64,000 nucleotides of DNA from Plantago major (lineage: Eukaryota > Streptophyta > Magnoliopsida > Lamiales > Plantaginaceae): the NCBI GenBank assembly GCA_026545765.1, contig CM048843.1:18443200-18507199 (forward strand), written 5' to 3'. The translations under genes were made by a program, and so were the position numbers. Below the pieces are notes generated by a model, which worked only from the letters and a program-made list of their open reading frames with translations, did not search any database and had not been told where the DNA came from. Positions 21,809 to 33,808 of this stretch are shown one piece after another. Every line of letters starts with the position of its first letter. Positions within the stretch are counted from its first letter, which is position 1.

Positions 21809-24800
21809 TTATAATACACATAATATACCGTTATCGCCGTCCTCTAAGTCTACATATTGGTCCTCGTGCAGATCAAACAACTCATCATCTGCTTCTATGG
21901 GATTTTCTGCTTGTTTATCGACATCCTCTTGTTGGTTTGAGTTGGTAATTGAGTCGTCTTTCTCAATGTACTCCACTTTCGAGCGAGCACGAATAGGTAT
22001 CGCAGCTAACCATTCCGCCTTATCGCGTTTCCTGCTTGGATATTCAAGAAACACCACTTGTCGTGCTTGAGTCGCCAAAATAAATGGTTCATACTTGGTT
22101 CTGTACCTCTTCTTTTGGTTCAGATCAACCATTTCATATTGCTCGTTCTTCCTCGTACCTCCTGGATTAGGATCATACCACTCAACATCAAACAAGAAGG
22201 TTCTTTTCAATGGCAAGCCGAGATATTCAATCCTCACTATTCATTTTAGCTTCCCGTGGAAATCAAACAAACCAGCGTCTCCATAATCTGCACCCTTAAC
22301 ACACACCCCAGAGTTGCTTGTCGCCATGGCCGTGTTACATTCAGTCGTGTGGAACCTAAGGCCATTGACTATATAACCTGGGAATGTGTAGACCTTTTTG
22401 GATGGCCTCTGTGCGAGAGCCTTTAAGTATAGGCATGTGACGTTGTTAATAGGATTCCGGACATACTCTTTGAACCAATCTGGAAATTCTGATTCCATTT
22501 TTGAGTCAAGTAGTTCCTCTAGTGTATCCTCTGTCATCTGAGGATTTTCTTCCAAACAATGCTTTTTGAAATCACTGCAAACATTGATTCGATGATAAGT
22601 CTGTAGTTGAAGTAGAGACTTACGTAGCTATATTAAAATTTAAAGAAAGTGTTGCTCACCTCGCAAATAGCAGCATATACTTGTCAACCTCAGCACAGTT
22701 CGTGAGGACATAATATTGAGCTGCTTTCAACTCCTTCCCCGGAAGATATTCTTTCTTAGCTCCACCAAGAGGTCTACCTGATACCCTAAAGACAGATAGG
22801 GACAACTCATCATCCACTTGAACTTCGAATGTGTCTGCGTTTGGAGCCGGCCTTGATGTCTTCGTAGGGACGTGCTCATCAAAGTAATAAGAGCAGAAGG
22901 TTGCAGTTTCCTCTCGAATGTAGGCATTGGCAATCGATCCTTCAGGTTTACCTTTGTTGTTCACATACTTCTTCAATTTCCCCAAGTACCTCTCGAATGG
23001 GTACATCCATCGATACTGAACCGGTCCAGCAAGTCTCGCTTCATGTGGAAGGTGAACCGGCAAGTGCTCCATAGAATCAAACCAGCTCGGTGGAAAGATC
23101 GCTCGAGCTTGCATAGAATCAATGGTATGTTCTTTTCAAGATTTTCCAACACTTTGTCATGAACCACCCTTGTGCCTAAATTTTTGAAAAATAAGCTCAA
23201 CTCGGTGATAGCAGTCCATACATGTTTAGGTAGCAGCTCTCGAAATGCTACCGGGATAAGCCTCTCCATGAACATATGACAGTCGTGGCTCTTTATCCCA
23301 AAAACCTTTGTCTTCTTCAAATCCACACACTTCTCTAAATTTGAGGCGTAATTATCTGGGAAACTCAATGCCCTCACCCAATCAAACAAAATTGACCTAG
23401 ATGCATTGTCAATTGTGAAGCACGCTTTCGGCCACTTACCTTTCTCATCCTTGTTTGTCAACTCAGGCCTTTTACACCACGTATCCAACTCGGCTCTAGA
23501 CTTCGCATTGTCCTTTGTTTTTCCCTCAATGTTGTAAAGTGTATTGAATAAGTTCTCGAACACGTTCTTCTCAATGTGCATGAAATCTAAGTTGTGACGG
23601 ATAAAAAGACTGCTCCAATAAGGCAAGTCCCAGAAGATGCTTCGCTTCCTCCAACCACAATTTTTACCAATTTTCTCATTATGCTTCATCCACCCAAGTT
23701 CAGTCACCTTCATAAGACCCAACCTATCAATCTCCGCAAGAATTTGTGCACCAGTAAGTCTTGTCGGGCCTTTTTTTATTTACGACTTTATTTTTCAAGA
23801 ATTGATCCTTGTTCTTCCTGAACGAATGGTCACTTTCTAGCAACCTACGATGACAATCAAACCAACAAAATTTTCCACTACCCTTCAGTCTAAATGCATC
23901 AGTATACTCCAAGCAATGTGGACATGCATATTTCCCTGCGGGTTTCCTTCCAGATAGCATGGAGTACGCAGGAAAGTCACTCACGGTCCAAAGAAGAACT
24001 GCTCTCAAGGTGAAGTTCTTTTTGGTCGACACATCATATGCAGGGATACCATCTGTCCACAACTTGATCAGCTCCTTGATTAGGGCTTGCAAGAAAACAT
24101 CCAACGTCAGTCCAGGATCTTTCGGCCCAGGCACCAACGTAGTCAGAAACATGAATGGCTCCTTCATGCACTCACCGGGGGCAGGTTGTACGGTGTGAAC
24201 ATAACTGGCCAACAAGAGTATTTTCGGTCACTTCCAAACGGGTTGAAACCATCTGTACAAAGTCCCAATCGTACATTTCTAGATTCGGCTGCAAACTCTG
24301 GATATGTCTTGTCAAACGATTTCCATGTGGGTGAGTTTGCTGGATGGTCCATTCTACCATCTTCTGCATTATCCGAGATTACTCGCTCCTTATGCCACCG
24401 CATTTTATCCGCAGAAGCACTTGAAGCATACAATCTCTTCAAACGAGGTGCTAGAGGGAAGTACCACATTTTCTTATGTAGGAGATTTTTCGTCTGTCGT
24501 TTCTTTGCAGCCCCCTCCTTGTAACGCTTGTACCGTTCCTTACCACATAACTTGCATTGTATTAGATCTGCATCCTCCTCCCAATAGATCATGCACATTT
24601 TCGGACAACAGTCTATGGTTACAATGCAAGTTCTATGGTTACCACATAACTTGCATTGTATTGCTTGTTTCTGCACTTTTTTCATTGTACAAGGGCACTT
24701 TATCAACCCGTCATTTACACAAGCAGGATTTGAGATTGCAAATGCAATGAAACCTTCAACCCCTTTCAGAAAACTCGATTGAACTCTGCCATTTAGAGTA

Positions 24801-24889
24801 CGACAATACATCCATGAACGATCGGTATTCATTGAATAATTACTTAATAGACCTGACACATTTGAATTCATTAGATAGAGGTCTATCAA
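21809..24889 (-). pseudogene. TNP2-type CACTA transposase (Transposase_21, DUF4218, DUF4216), broken
   Basis: On the minus strand in order: Transpos_assoc domain (24830-24690, NTDRSWMYCR); a Cys-rich junction (VTIDCCPKMCMIYW) after a deletion; the Transposase_21 core (RNVRLGLCTDGFNPFG, YSCWPVMFTPYNLPP, then FPAYSMLSGRKPAGKYACPHC and LDFMHIEKNVFENLF); DUF4218 (HDCHMFMERLIPVAFRELLP, then MYPFERYLGKLKKYVNN and EGSIANAYIREE); a separate exon at 22555-22241 (FPDWFKEYV); and DUF4216 (22237-21809, KRTFLFDVEWYDP and IEYLGLPLKRTF), ending in an acidic tail (DLHEDQYVDLEDGD). Frame changes at about 24190, 23725 and 23040 show it is not intact. This is the catalytic protein of CACTA elements. Confidence 0.85.
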
Positions 24890-25164
24890 TTACGATAATA
24901 AATCAATTTCACAATAATTCATTCAATTACTACATAATAGAAGTTATATTAGCTTCAATCAATTGTTACGTCATTACATAATATAAGTTACATTAGCTTC
25001 AATTTTACCATAATGTTTGGTTTCATATATCAACTAATGATTACTAGTTATACAAGCCTAAAGACAAAACGGATAAAACTCATCAATCTCTTGCAGCCCC
25101 CGCCTCACCACTTGTGACGCTCCCTACCACAGAACTTGCATTCCAACAAATCTACATCCTCCTC

Positions 25165-25554
25165 TCAATACACCATGCACATGTTCCGACAACCAAAAAC
25201 GTACTCAATAGGCGGCCCCAAACCCCGCCTCTCCCTCCATTGGAGGTATGCCATGGACGGTGCTTCCTCACCATGATGAATCCATACATGATACTCAGGC
25301 ATGAATCCATTACGTCTCAAGTGCTCGAATACCGCTGTAGGAGTCATAAATTGCTTGTTTCTGCAGGTTTCCAATGTGCAAGGACACTTTATCAACCCCC
25401 CATTTGCACAAGCCGGACGTCCCTTGGCAAACGCGATAAAACCTTTAACCCCTTTTACAAAACTCCTACAAACTCTGCCATTTACCGCCGTACGATCGTA
25501 CATCCATGAACGGTCGGAATTCATTAGATACTTTCGTAACCTGACACGTTCCAA
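25165..25554 (-). pseudogene. Extra upstream copy of the TNP2 N-terminal domain (CACTA C)
   Basis: 129 codons with the full Transpos_assoc pattern (NSDRSWMYDR, FVKGVKGFIAFA, CRNKQFMTPTAVFEHLRRNGF, then VWIHHGEEAPS) followed by WRERRGLGPP and RNMCMVY. A second copy of the domain starts 660 bp downstream. This upstream copy retains the complete domain end that the downstream copy has lost. Confidence 0.7.
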
Positions 25555-26480
25555 TTGATTAGATCGTATTTAATTTATTAGATTGATTCCAATTCTTCCG
25601 AGATTGTAGAGATTAATTGTTAATTATTATACGTTCCTTATAATTTCATGATTAATTATTAAGTGTTCGATATGTTACAAAATTTTCCATGTATTTTAAT
25701 TATTTCAACCACTTACTACTACGAGTTATAAATTATAAATTACACGTTAATATAATCAACAAATGGTCTCAAAACACTTAACTAAATTCTCGTTATCTAG
25801 TACATATACGAATTTATCAAATCAAAACTATTTAACATTATACTAATTAACAATTTAAGTGATAGCAATCTCAAAGTTAATTTACTAAATCTTAACATTA
25901 TACTAATTAACTAGTAATACTAATTTGATATATATACTTAACATTAAACTAGTCGAAATTGACAAAATTCCCAAATTTGTCAAAAAATTAGGGTTTCAAA
26001 ACACTAATCGTAATACATATACAAAAACATCAAACATAAAAATCAAGCTTAATCAATCAAACATCAAACATGAAAATCAAGCTCAATCAATCAAACATCA
26101 AACACTAAATCAATTTCACAACAAAATCAATCAATTGACAACCCCAAGCTTAACCCACTACTTCATATAATATATACTAGCTACCATAATTGTTTACAAA
26201 CATATAATTGATCCAAATTATCAAAAATCACAAATTTAGAATAGTTAGGGTTTAGCCTAATACCTTCAAATTGCGGTAAAAATAGCCCAATAGGATGAAA
26301 TTGATCGACCACCCAAGCTCCTTGTCCCACGAGCTTCGAATTGACACCAAGATTGGCCGGAATGGTGGAGTTTTGGCCGGAAAGTGAAGAAATCGAAATT
26401 GGAACGGAAAAGGGAAGAAGAAGAAGCAGAAGGAAAAATGGTGGAAATGGGGCTTCTGCCCCGATTTCTACTATTTTGGG
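25555..26480. other. 5' leader and first intron of the CACTA C transposase
   Basis: AT-rich, repeated TCAATCAAACATCAAACA units at 26020-26110. No protein of its own. The purine-rich block 26380-26450 (GAAGAAGAAGAAGCAGAAGG) corresponds to leader DNA at 3100-3300 and 34880-35050 in the other two copies. Confidence 0.5.
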
Positions 26481-26894
26481 GTGATGGATCGCTATCCGTC
26501 GGTCGCAATTTATTTATTTAAAAAAAAAAAAATTAGCGACGGATAATTTATCCGTAGCTATTTTTTTATTTTTAAATTAAAGTTTAATTAAAAGTCAATA
26601 CAATAGCGATGGATAAAATTATCCGTCGCTCCGTAGCGACGAATAATCTATCCGCCGTAAATTTTTGAATTTTAAAAAAAAAAAATTAAAAGTCAATACA
26701 ATAGCGACGGATAAAATTATTCGTCGCTAACAGAGCGACGGATAAAATTATCCGTCCCTCTGTAGCGACGGATAACATTTATCCGTCGCTATAGGTAGCG
26801 ACGGATTAACCCTTAGCGATTCGTCGCTACAGGGGCGACGGATAAAATCCGTCGTCCCTTTCCATCGTTTTTTCCCTGATTTCTTGTAGTGTAG

Positions 26895-28060
26895 GCTAAG
26901 CTTAAGGGGACAAGACTCAGATTAATCGGAAGCTTGTCGACCCTATCAGATTCTAACCTATGTGATCGGATTAGGGCGGTTTGTTAGGACCACTCAGTCC
27001 ACCTTCACCTGTTGCAATCTCAAAGTCCGTTTTCTCAACAGAAAAAATAATTTGTTGAGGACGTCGAGCTTTGCCTTGGTAGGGGAGGCTTAGTTTAGTT
27101 AATAGTCTACTCACTGTGGAGATTCAAGACCGGACCACTTGTGATTTATCTATAGTGTATTTCTTTTGACTTGATGATCTTTGAGGTTAGGACATCTGGA
27201 TGGGATCATACTTATTTACACATATTAATATTCATATCTAATACTAATATCCCTTTCGTCTCAAATTCAACTTCTCACATTTCATTTTGGAACATCTTAA
27301 TTTCAACTTCACGTCCTTTATATGAAAAATGTTTCTTCTACTTTATTCGCTATATCTCATACTTTATTCACGCTATTTCCTACTTTATTCACCCATTCCT
27401 TAAAATTTGTGCCCGCACATTGAAGTTCAATTTGGGGCGGAGTATGAGTAGTGACTGCACCGAGGGAGAGGTGGTATGACATTTGATAACTCGAATTTCT
27501 TTTAACCTAAAACTATATTCAAATGAAGAGACCAACATTAGAGCAGGGTTTAAGAGACCGACAAAAATTATAATAGTCAGAAACATTACAGGTTTTAACT
27601 AAGAATATCGGTGTTATAATATATATGAAAAATGATATAAAATATTTACTCATGAAACATTATTGATACCGTTTAAAACATTACACTTATACTTAACAAC
27701 ATTAGTCCATCACTTAGGTCCGGTTTTTTTATAAGACTTTGCATTAAATGAATTGGGTGGCTTATGATCGGTCCGTCTCCGGTTGTCCCTCTTTAATGCA
27801 GGTTTTTTATAATACTTCATGTCAAATGAATAGGGTGGGTTATGACTTGTGAGAAGAGAGATTCGGTTGAGCAGAAAGGAGTCAGATGAAGTTTTTAATA
27901 TACAACTCCCCCAATCTAGAAACATGGTTCGCATATGCTTTAATGGTCAACATAAAGACCAAATATTTTTTGAAAAAAATAATTTAAAATGGTTGTATAA
28001 ATTAATTTATAATTATTGTATATACTATTTTCGTTACTTTTTCAATATTGAAATATTATT
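26895..28060. other. Non-coding region with a Stowaway-like MITE
   Basis: No gene. It resumes the DNA interrupted by CACTA C, then carries the MITE at 27250-27442, and an AT-rich stretch up to the RNase H fragment. Confidence 0.4.
27250..27442. mobile_element. Stowaway-like MITE, copy 1
   Basis: Left end CCCTTTCGTCTCAAATT and right end AATTTGGGGCGGAG are degenerate inverted repeats flanked by TA. It shares its inner sequence (CACATTTCATTTT, CTACTTTATTCAC) with the copy at 39084-39265. The CTCCCTCCGTCCC-like termini are typical of plant Stowaway/Tc1-mariner MITEs. Confidence 0.6.
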
Positions 28061-28065
28061 TTCAC

Positions 28066-28418
28066 TTGTCAAAGAGGGCGCAACCTGCATTTGTGTCGAA
28101 ATGGACGGGTGGGTTAAGCTGAATATTGATGGTAGTGTTGTTGCCCGGATGAATCGCGCCGGTGTGGGTGGAGTACTGCGAAATGATGATGGAAATTGGT
28201 TATGGGGTTTTGCCGCTCATGTTCCAGCTATGTCGACTACTGCTGTTGAGATGATGGCTATCAAGTTAGGCTTGGAGGAAGCCTGGGAACGTAGGTATCA
28301 AAGGATAGTGGTGGAGACAGATTCACGGGAAGCTTATAATTTGTTAACTGATGAAGCTGAAATTCCATCAGAGCCAACCTTAGCATCTTTGGTAATGGAT
28401 TGCAAGAAGGTTATTTAA
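28066..28418 (+). pseudogene. Plant RNase H-like (RVT_3) domain fragment
   Basis: Reads VKLNIDGSVVARMNRAGVGG (first catalytic Asp in NIDGS), VLRNDDGNWLWGFA, AVEMMAIKLGLEEAW (catalytic Glu) and RIVVETDSREAYNLL (catalytic Asp). This is the RNase H type that ends plant LINE polyproteins and also occurs alone in the genome. It starts in the middle of an open stretch with no clear ATG and stops at 28416-28418. It lies just left of the copia B 5' LTR, which may have cut a longer LINE. Confidence 0.7.
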
Positions 28419-28490
28419 CATAATCACATAAATTCTGTGTGGTGGAATTAGAAGATTTTGACAAAATTGAAAATTGGAACCTTTATTCTC

Positions 28491-28495
28491 GGAGT
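28491..28495. repeat. Target-site duplication GGAGT (left) of copia B
   Basis: GGAGT here and GGAGC at 39000-39004 differ by one base, as expected for an old 5-bp duplication. Confidence 0.6.
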
Positions 28496-28733
28496 TGTTT
28501 GTGAAACCTACATGTTTTATGTGAATGTCCACATGTATGAGAAGAAATTTTTTTCCTTCCCAGTGCTTGCATAGTAAATTTATTGAATGATGGTTGAAAT
28601 ATTGAGGTGTAGAAGATTGATGTCGGGAACTTTTGCCTATAAAAGGCTGTATTGTGAATGAAATAAGACACACTTTACAATCCAAATTCAGTCTATATTC
28701 TCTCTTCTAGTTTAATATTATTGTTTCATATTA
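28496..28733 (+). repeat. 5' LTR of copia B
   Basis: Starts TGTTTGTGAAACC, TATA box GCCTATAAAAGGC at about 28636, ends TTTCATATTA. The sequence after it, CGTTATCAGCACGAGC, is the likely primer-binding area, but it is not the usual tRNA-iMet site. Confidence 0.88.
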
Positions 28734-29578
28734 CGTTATCAGCACGAGCTGCTCTAAATCAATTCCTATCCGGAAGAAAATTCTAAGAGATGGTACATCT
28801 ATTTTTCAGTCAGTATATATACTAAATAAATTACTTAAGCTATTTTATTATTCGTCATGCTGCTAAATTTAATAGTTAATAATCAGTAATGAATTTAAGC
28901 TAAATGTTTTGCGTATGTCACAAATTATGAATTTAAGTAATTCTACTTACAACGATTACTTTGTAATTACACGTTGTTTCACAAACTCTCACAAAGTTTT
29001 GATTAAAAGGTAAACGTAAAAATTAAAATTTTTGATATAATTGACACGACAATGAAATTGAAATTTTTATTCATATCATAATTGAAATACTATTACACTT
29101 GAGTATTAATATGAATGATGAGGGCACATACATATAACATGATTATATAAAAACACAACATTACATATATTGGATGGTATTTGGGCCAATCAGGCATATC
29201 CACGGCAAACGGTAAAACAACAACAAAAACAATACAAACGGAAACGAAGTAGAAAAATAGATTAGACATATTGTGAAAGGATTAAGATGAGAAGAGAATG
29301 GTGTGAGTTTTATGTAGAAATGTTGAAGTATTTATAGAGAAAATTTTGGAAGTGTGACCGTTTTATTACCGTTGGAACAGCGGCGAAGGACATAATGGTA
29401 ATTTCATGACTTAATAAAATATGTGTTAAATTTATGACTTAATAAAATGGTTTCCGGCAGGGATCGAACCCGCACAATCTAATGGTCATTATATTTCTGA
29501 GCCACTAGGCGAAGTTCGATTTTATTTCATCATATATTTTTATATTGTCTAACATGTTTACATTTATAGATTTGCAAT
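28734..29578 (+). other. Copia B leader with an antisense tRNA-like motif
   Basis: Non-coding leader between LTR and gag. On the minus strand at 29520-29447 it reads TAGTGGCTCAG, then GGGTTCGATCCC, i.e. good matches to RNA polymerase III A and B boxes about 40 bases apart. The T-arm can pair (GCGGG/CCTGC around TTCGATC), but I could not fold an acceptor stem, so this is a tRNA-derived remnant or SINE head rather than a tRNA gene. Confidence 0.4.
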
Positions 29579-30671
29579 ATGTCGAACATCACGAAATTGC
29601 ACTTTGATGCATTGAATATCTCTTGAGACAATTATTTAAGCTGGCTGCTTGATGCAGAGCTCCATCTAAATAGCATGGGACTCGGTGATGCTATTAAGGA
29701 AAATAATACAAAAACCGAGCAGGATAAGACTAAGGCCATGATATTTTTAAGGCATCATATTCATGATGGTCTTAAATCTGAATACCTTACGGTAAAAGAT
29801 ACTTGTATTGTGGACAAATTTGAAGGAAAAGTATGACCGTCAGAAGGCTGTGCACTTCCAGCAGCCAGATTTGAATGGTTGAACTTAAGACTGGAAGATT
29901 TCAAAAGTGTAAATGAGTACAACTCATCAATGTACAATATCACATCTCGACTTTTATTGTGCGGGGAGAAATTATCTAACTTTAATATGCATGAAAAAAC
30001 ATATCAAACATTCCCACCAGTAAACATGATATTGATGCAAAGTTATCGTAACCAAGGGTTTACGAAATACTCACAGTTGCTCACCCACTTGTTGGTGGTT
30101 GAAAAGAATAATGAGTTACTTTTGAAAAGCCACAGATGCGTCCAACAGACTCCGCCCCACACCGGAAATAAATAATGCTGGTTTTGATGCCCCACGTGAT
30201 ATGAATCCAGCTTCGTATAATAATCATGTACCAAATAATGGTCATGATGAAAGCCATGGAAATAGACGTGGTGGTCATAGGAACTGGCGCGGAAATTGGC
30301 GTGGAGGCTGTGGGCGTGGAGGAAATGGTCGTGGTCGTGGAAATTTTGGCCAAGTACGTGGACGTGGAATGAAACGTTACCGTGGTAACAATCAGAACAA
30401 CTATCATGGCCAAAATCATTCAAAAAATGCCTATAAATATGAGACGGGTAATAACTAAAGTAGCATTTGCTACCGTTGTGGAGACTCTGGGCATCTTGCG
30501 AAAGTTTGTCGCAGCTCACAACAAGGGTTAGCAGGCATCAAGCATCCCTCAAGGGAAAGGCCATAGTGGAGACAAATATATATTGTCGAAACAGATGATG
30601 AGTTCGATGACAGAACTGAGTTTCTGATTGCAGAGAAAACACGTGAACTCGAACATGCATTTAACAATTAA
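29579..30671 (+). pseudogene. Copia B gag (degraded)
   Basis: Starts with ATG at 29579 (MSNITKLHFDALNIS), with the copia gag helix pattern (WLLDAELHLNSMGLGDAI, then FLRHHIHDGLKSEYL). A Gly/Arg-rich stretch (30255-30400, GNWRGGCGRGGNGRGRGNFG) precedes a CCHC zinc knuckle CYRCGDSGHLAKVC at about 30469-30510. Gag forms the virus-like particle and binds RNA. Several stops (29624, about 29836, 30173, 30456) break it. Confidence 0.8.
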
Positions 30672-30884
30672 TATTTGTATGGTGTGATGCATCTATTTTC
30701 TTGGGCTTGTGTGGTTGATTTGTAAGATACTCGTTTGATGTATTTTCTTTACTTTTGTGTTCTTATCAATGTAAGATGATATATTGCTTTTCAGTAAGCA
30801 ATATACCGTATTTCTAAATAAATCAAGTTTTTATGTGTGAAATTGAAAATTATCTTACTTATGTTTTCTCTTGCATTTAGAAAA

Positions 30885-31143
30885 ACAACATGCCTGGTAG
30901 ATAGTGCTACCACTCACACCATATTAAATAATGAAAAATATTTCTCTAACTTGGTATTGGGAGAAGCAGATGTGTATACAATCTCCGGAAAATCAAAGAT
31001 GATTGAAGGCTACGGAAAAGCCAATATTTTGTTGCCGAAAGGAACAAAGTTAAAAATTGAGGTGGCATTATATTCCTCAAAGTCTCAAAGAAATTTATTG
31101 AGTTTTAAAGATATTCGATCGAACGGATATCACATTGAGACAA
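30885..31143 (+). pseudogene. Copia B protease domain
   Basis: Contains CLVDSATTHTIL, where D-S-A/G is the aspartic-protease active site of copia elements. The tail includes SQRNLLSFKDIRSNGYHIET, the usual sequence before the integrase. It is interrupted at 31144 by CACTA B; the sequence after the transposon (MNEKGKEYLHF, from 35411) continues it. Confidence 0.82.
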
Positions 31144-31762
31144 CACTACAAAAAAATACACTGTTTAGTGACATATAAATCCGTCGCTAAACAGTGCCGA
31201 TCCGTCGCCCCACTGGGCCTTTGACGACGGATAGATAATCCGTCGTCCAATTCGCTACGGATTGGACGACGGAGTAAAATATTTGACTTTTTTTTTTAAA
31301 ATCGATTATTGGCGACAGATAGAATCTATCCGTCGCCAAATGGGACGACGGATCGAATCTATCCGTCGTCCCATATAGCGACGGATAGAATCTATCCGTC
31401 GCTAGATGGGACGACGGATAGAATCTATCCGTCGTTATATTTGGCGACGGATAGATACTATCCGTCGCCCAATATATTATTGGAATTAGTGACGGAATCT
31501 GGAATTCCGTCACTAATTCCGTCACTATTTATTCCGTCACTGTTAATCCGTCACTATCTATCCGTCACTATTTATTTCATATTAATCCCTGTTTTTCGTA
31601 GTTCACCTATTTAATCAATATAATGTTCGATAATAAATCAATAATACGGAAAATGTTTCAATAAATGATAAATAATATAAAGTAGTATCCGGAGCTGGAG
31701 AAATTATCCGAACAAGTGTAAATATAATAAATCCGAACGTACATATACATAACTAGCTACCA

Positions 31763-33808
31763 GACGGGGGTGGGGATGGCGAACAGGACATGAACGCACC
31801 ATCATGTAGAATCAAGGCGCGTTCTCCTCCCTTCGTTCTCTGTCGTGGCGCTCCATCTCGTCCCTTTGTTGCTCAATCTCTTGAGTTAGCCGAGCAACCT
31901 GTTCCCGGACCTGCGACTGCACCATTTCCGAGATTTGGTCCTGTGTGTAAACCGGACGTCTAGACTACTGGGATGATGATGAGGAGCACCCCGGACTAGC
32001 CAAGCTCAAACCGAGGCTCCCGAGTCCATATATTCGTCCTTTGCTGTCCGGTTTGTTGACCTCTAGGAAGATGTTGTCAACTTGTTCAGTTGACAACACA
32101 TCACCCGTCTCGTCCTCCTGCCTCGCCACCTGAGCATCAACCTCAGCCTGAAATCGTAAATAGCAGATATCATGATCAGTTACTGTTTTTCAAAAATAAC
32201 TTGTAATAGTGTACAAATATGAAATTTAAGCAACATAAACATACCGCAATAGACGAGGCCCGGCAGTCGGTCCATACCCCGCCCTTCTGCTTGGCCTTCT
32301 TGAAGATGTCATACTTGGATGTGACCTCCCCCCGTGCGATCTGAACAACATATATAGTCAACAATTTATCATCTCACAATTAAGTAATCAGAGACACAAT
32401 ACATACACGTAATGCTAGATTGAAAAAAAACATATATATACATACCGATTGGTAATAATCAGTGACAGTAGATCGCCTCCCAAGGTGGTGAACGGCCCTC
32501 CCTGCCGCATCAGACTGAGACGCCCGGTTCTGTCTGTTGATGTAGGCAATGTCCTGGACATCAGTTCGGCGCCAGTAGGCATCCCAAAGGGCCCACTCCT
32601 CTGCATCAACCTGTGGAGGCATTGGGCCACCCCGATCCCGAATGGCCTTCCAAGTACAGACCATATCCCTGTACAGTTTGTACGGTGTGAGCATAACTGG
32701 CCAACAAGAGTATTTTCGTTCACTCCCGAACGGGTTAAAACCATCCATACAAAGTCCCAATCGTACATTTCTAGATTCGGCTGCAAACTCTGGATATGTC
32801 TTGTCAAACGATTTCCATGCAGGTGAGTCTGCTGGATGGTCCATTCTACCATCTTCTGCATTATCCGAGATTACTCGCTCCTTGTGCCACCGCATTTTAT
32901 CCGCATAAGCACTTGAAGGATACAATCTTTTCAAACGAGGTGCTAGAGGGAAGTACCACATTTTCTTATGTGGGAGATTTTTCTTCTGTCGTTTCTTTGC
33001 AGCCCCCTCCTTGTAACGCTTGTACCGTTCCTTACTACAGAACTTGATTGTATTAGATCCGCATCCTCCTCCCAATAGATCATGCACATTTTCGGACAAC
33101 AGTCTATGGTTACCACAGGCAACCCTAAACCCCGCATCTTTTTCTTCGCTTGGTAAAAGTTGGTGGGAACTAGGTTTTCTTCAGGACAAAGGTCCGACAT
33201 TACGTCAACCCATTCATTGAAGCTCCTTTCAGATTGCTGGCCATTAGCCTTACAACTCATTAGCCGAGCCAACAAAGACAACTCAGTGAGCTTACACTCC
33301 GGATAAACCGGCTTCCTTGATGATTCTAACAAGTCAAAGAACACCTGATCCTCGGGATTCGGTGGTTCCTCCACCTCCACCTCGGTTTCAGTGTTAGTTG
33401 TGTCCATGAACTCTGCCCAAAGATCATACACCATTTGTTCGACTCGAGCTCGAATAGCATCGCCTTCAGATGTACTTTGTTCCCCGACTTGTTCATTTTT
33501 TCTCTTCCTTCCACGCTATCTCGTATTGGTCATATGTATTGACGGTCTTGCTTCCTCACCATGATGATTCCATACCGATGCATGCGAGAATCCATTTTTC
33601 CTCAAGTCTTTGGACTATCATTGTAGGAGTCACGTATTGCTTGTTTCAGACCTTGTTTCATTGCACAAGGGCACTTTATCAACCCATCCTTTACACAAGC
33701 CGAATTTGAGATTGCAAATGCAATGAAACCTTCAACCCCTTTCAGAAAACTCGATTGAACTCTACCATTTAGAGTACGACAATACATCCATGAACGATCG
33801 GTATTCAT
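31763..33808 (-). pseudogene. Fused TNP2 and Transposase_24 reading frame of CACTA B
   Basis: In minus-strand order: Transpos_assoc (33808-33640, NTDRSWMYCR); a conserved TNP2 N-terminal region (33434-33100: FFDLLESSRKPVYPECK, SERSFNEWVDVMSDLCPEENLVP, VTIDCCPKMCMIYW); a one-base deletion near 33050; then 33099-32380. In that last stretch the Transposase_21 start (VRLGLCMDGFNPFG, SCWPVMLTPYKL) runs directly into Transposase_24 (YRDMVCTWKAIRDRGGPMP, WALWDAYWRRTDVQDIAYIN). The join is at about 32680-32690, in frame. Further Transposase_24 exons follow at 32343-32247 and 32150-31763 with a shortened coiled coil. It cannot encode a complete catalytic transposase. Confidence 0.8.

Larger units (their letters stand above)
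19258..26891 (-). mobile_element. CACTA C: 7.6-kb En/Spm transposon, reverse orientation
   Basis: Ends are CACTACAAAATC and TTTCTTGTAGTG with a 3-bp TSD, TAG (19255-19257 and 26892-26894). Subterminal arrays of GCGACGGATA lie at 19270-19560 and 26480-26870. Genes are on the minus strand: a TNP2-type transposase (25554-21809) and a Transposase_24 gene (about 21690-19762). It is the most complete copy in the window. Both genes are broken, and TNP2 lacks a segment that CACTA B still has (FFDLLESSRKPVYPECK), so it is unlikely to be autonomous now. Confidence 0.93.

Noticed and set aside
22872-24782. Plus-strand open frames of 60-148 codons across CACTA C
   Set aside because: All lie opposite recognisable Transposase_21/DUF4218/DUF4216 coding sequence.
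29447-29520. A functional tRNA gene
   Set aside because: B box and T-arm are good, but no acceptor stem or anticodon arm can be folded with confidence.
30043-30519. 158-codon His/Tyr-rich open frame on the minus strand
   Set aside because: It is the antisense of the Gly/Arg-rich part of copia B gag; the odd composition follows from that, and there is no homology I know.
31187-31614. Open frames on both strands reading repeated TDRIYPS / ATDRFYPS
   Set aside because: They are translations of the GCGACGGATA subterminal repeats of CACTA B, not a repeat protein.
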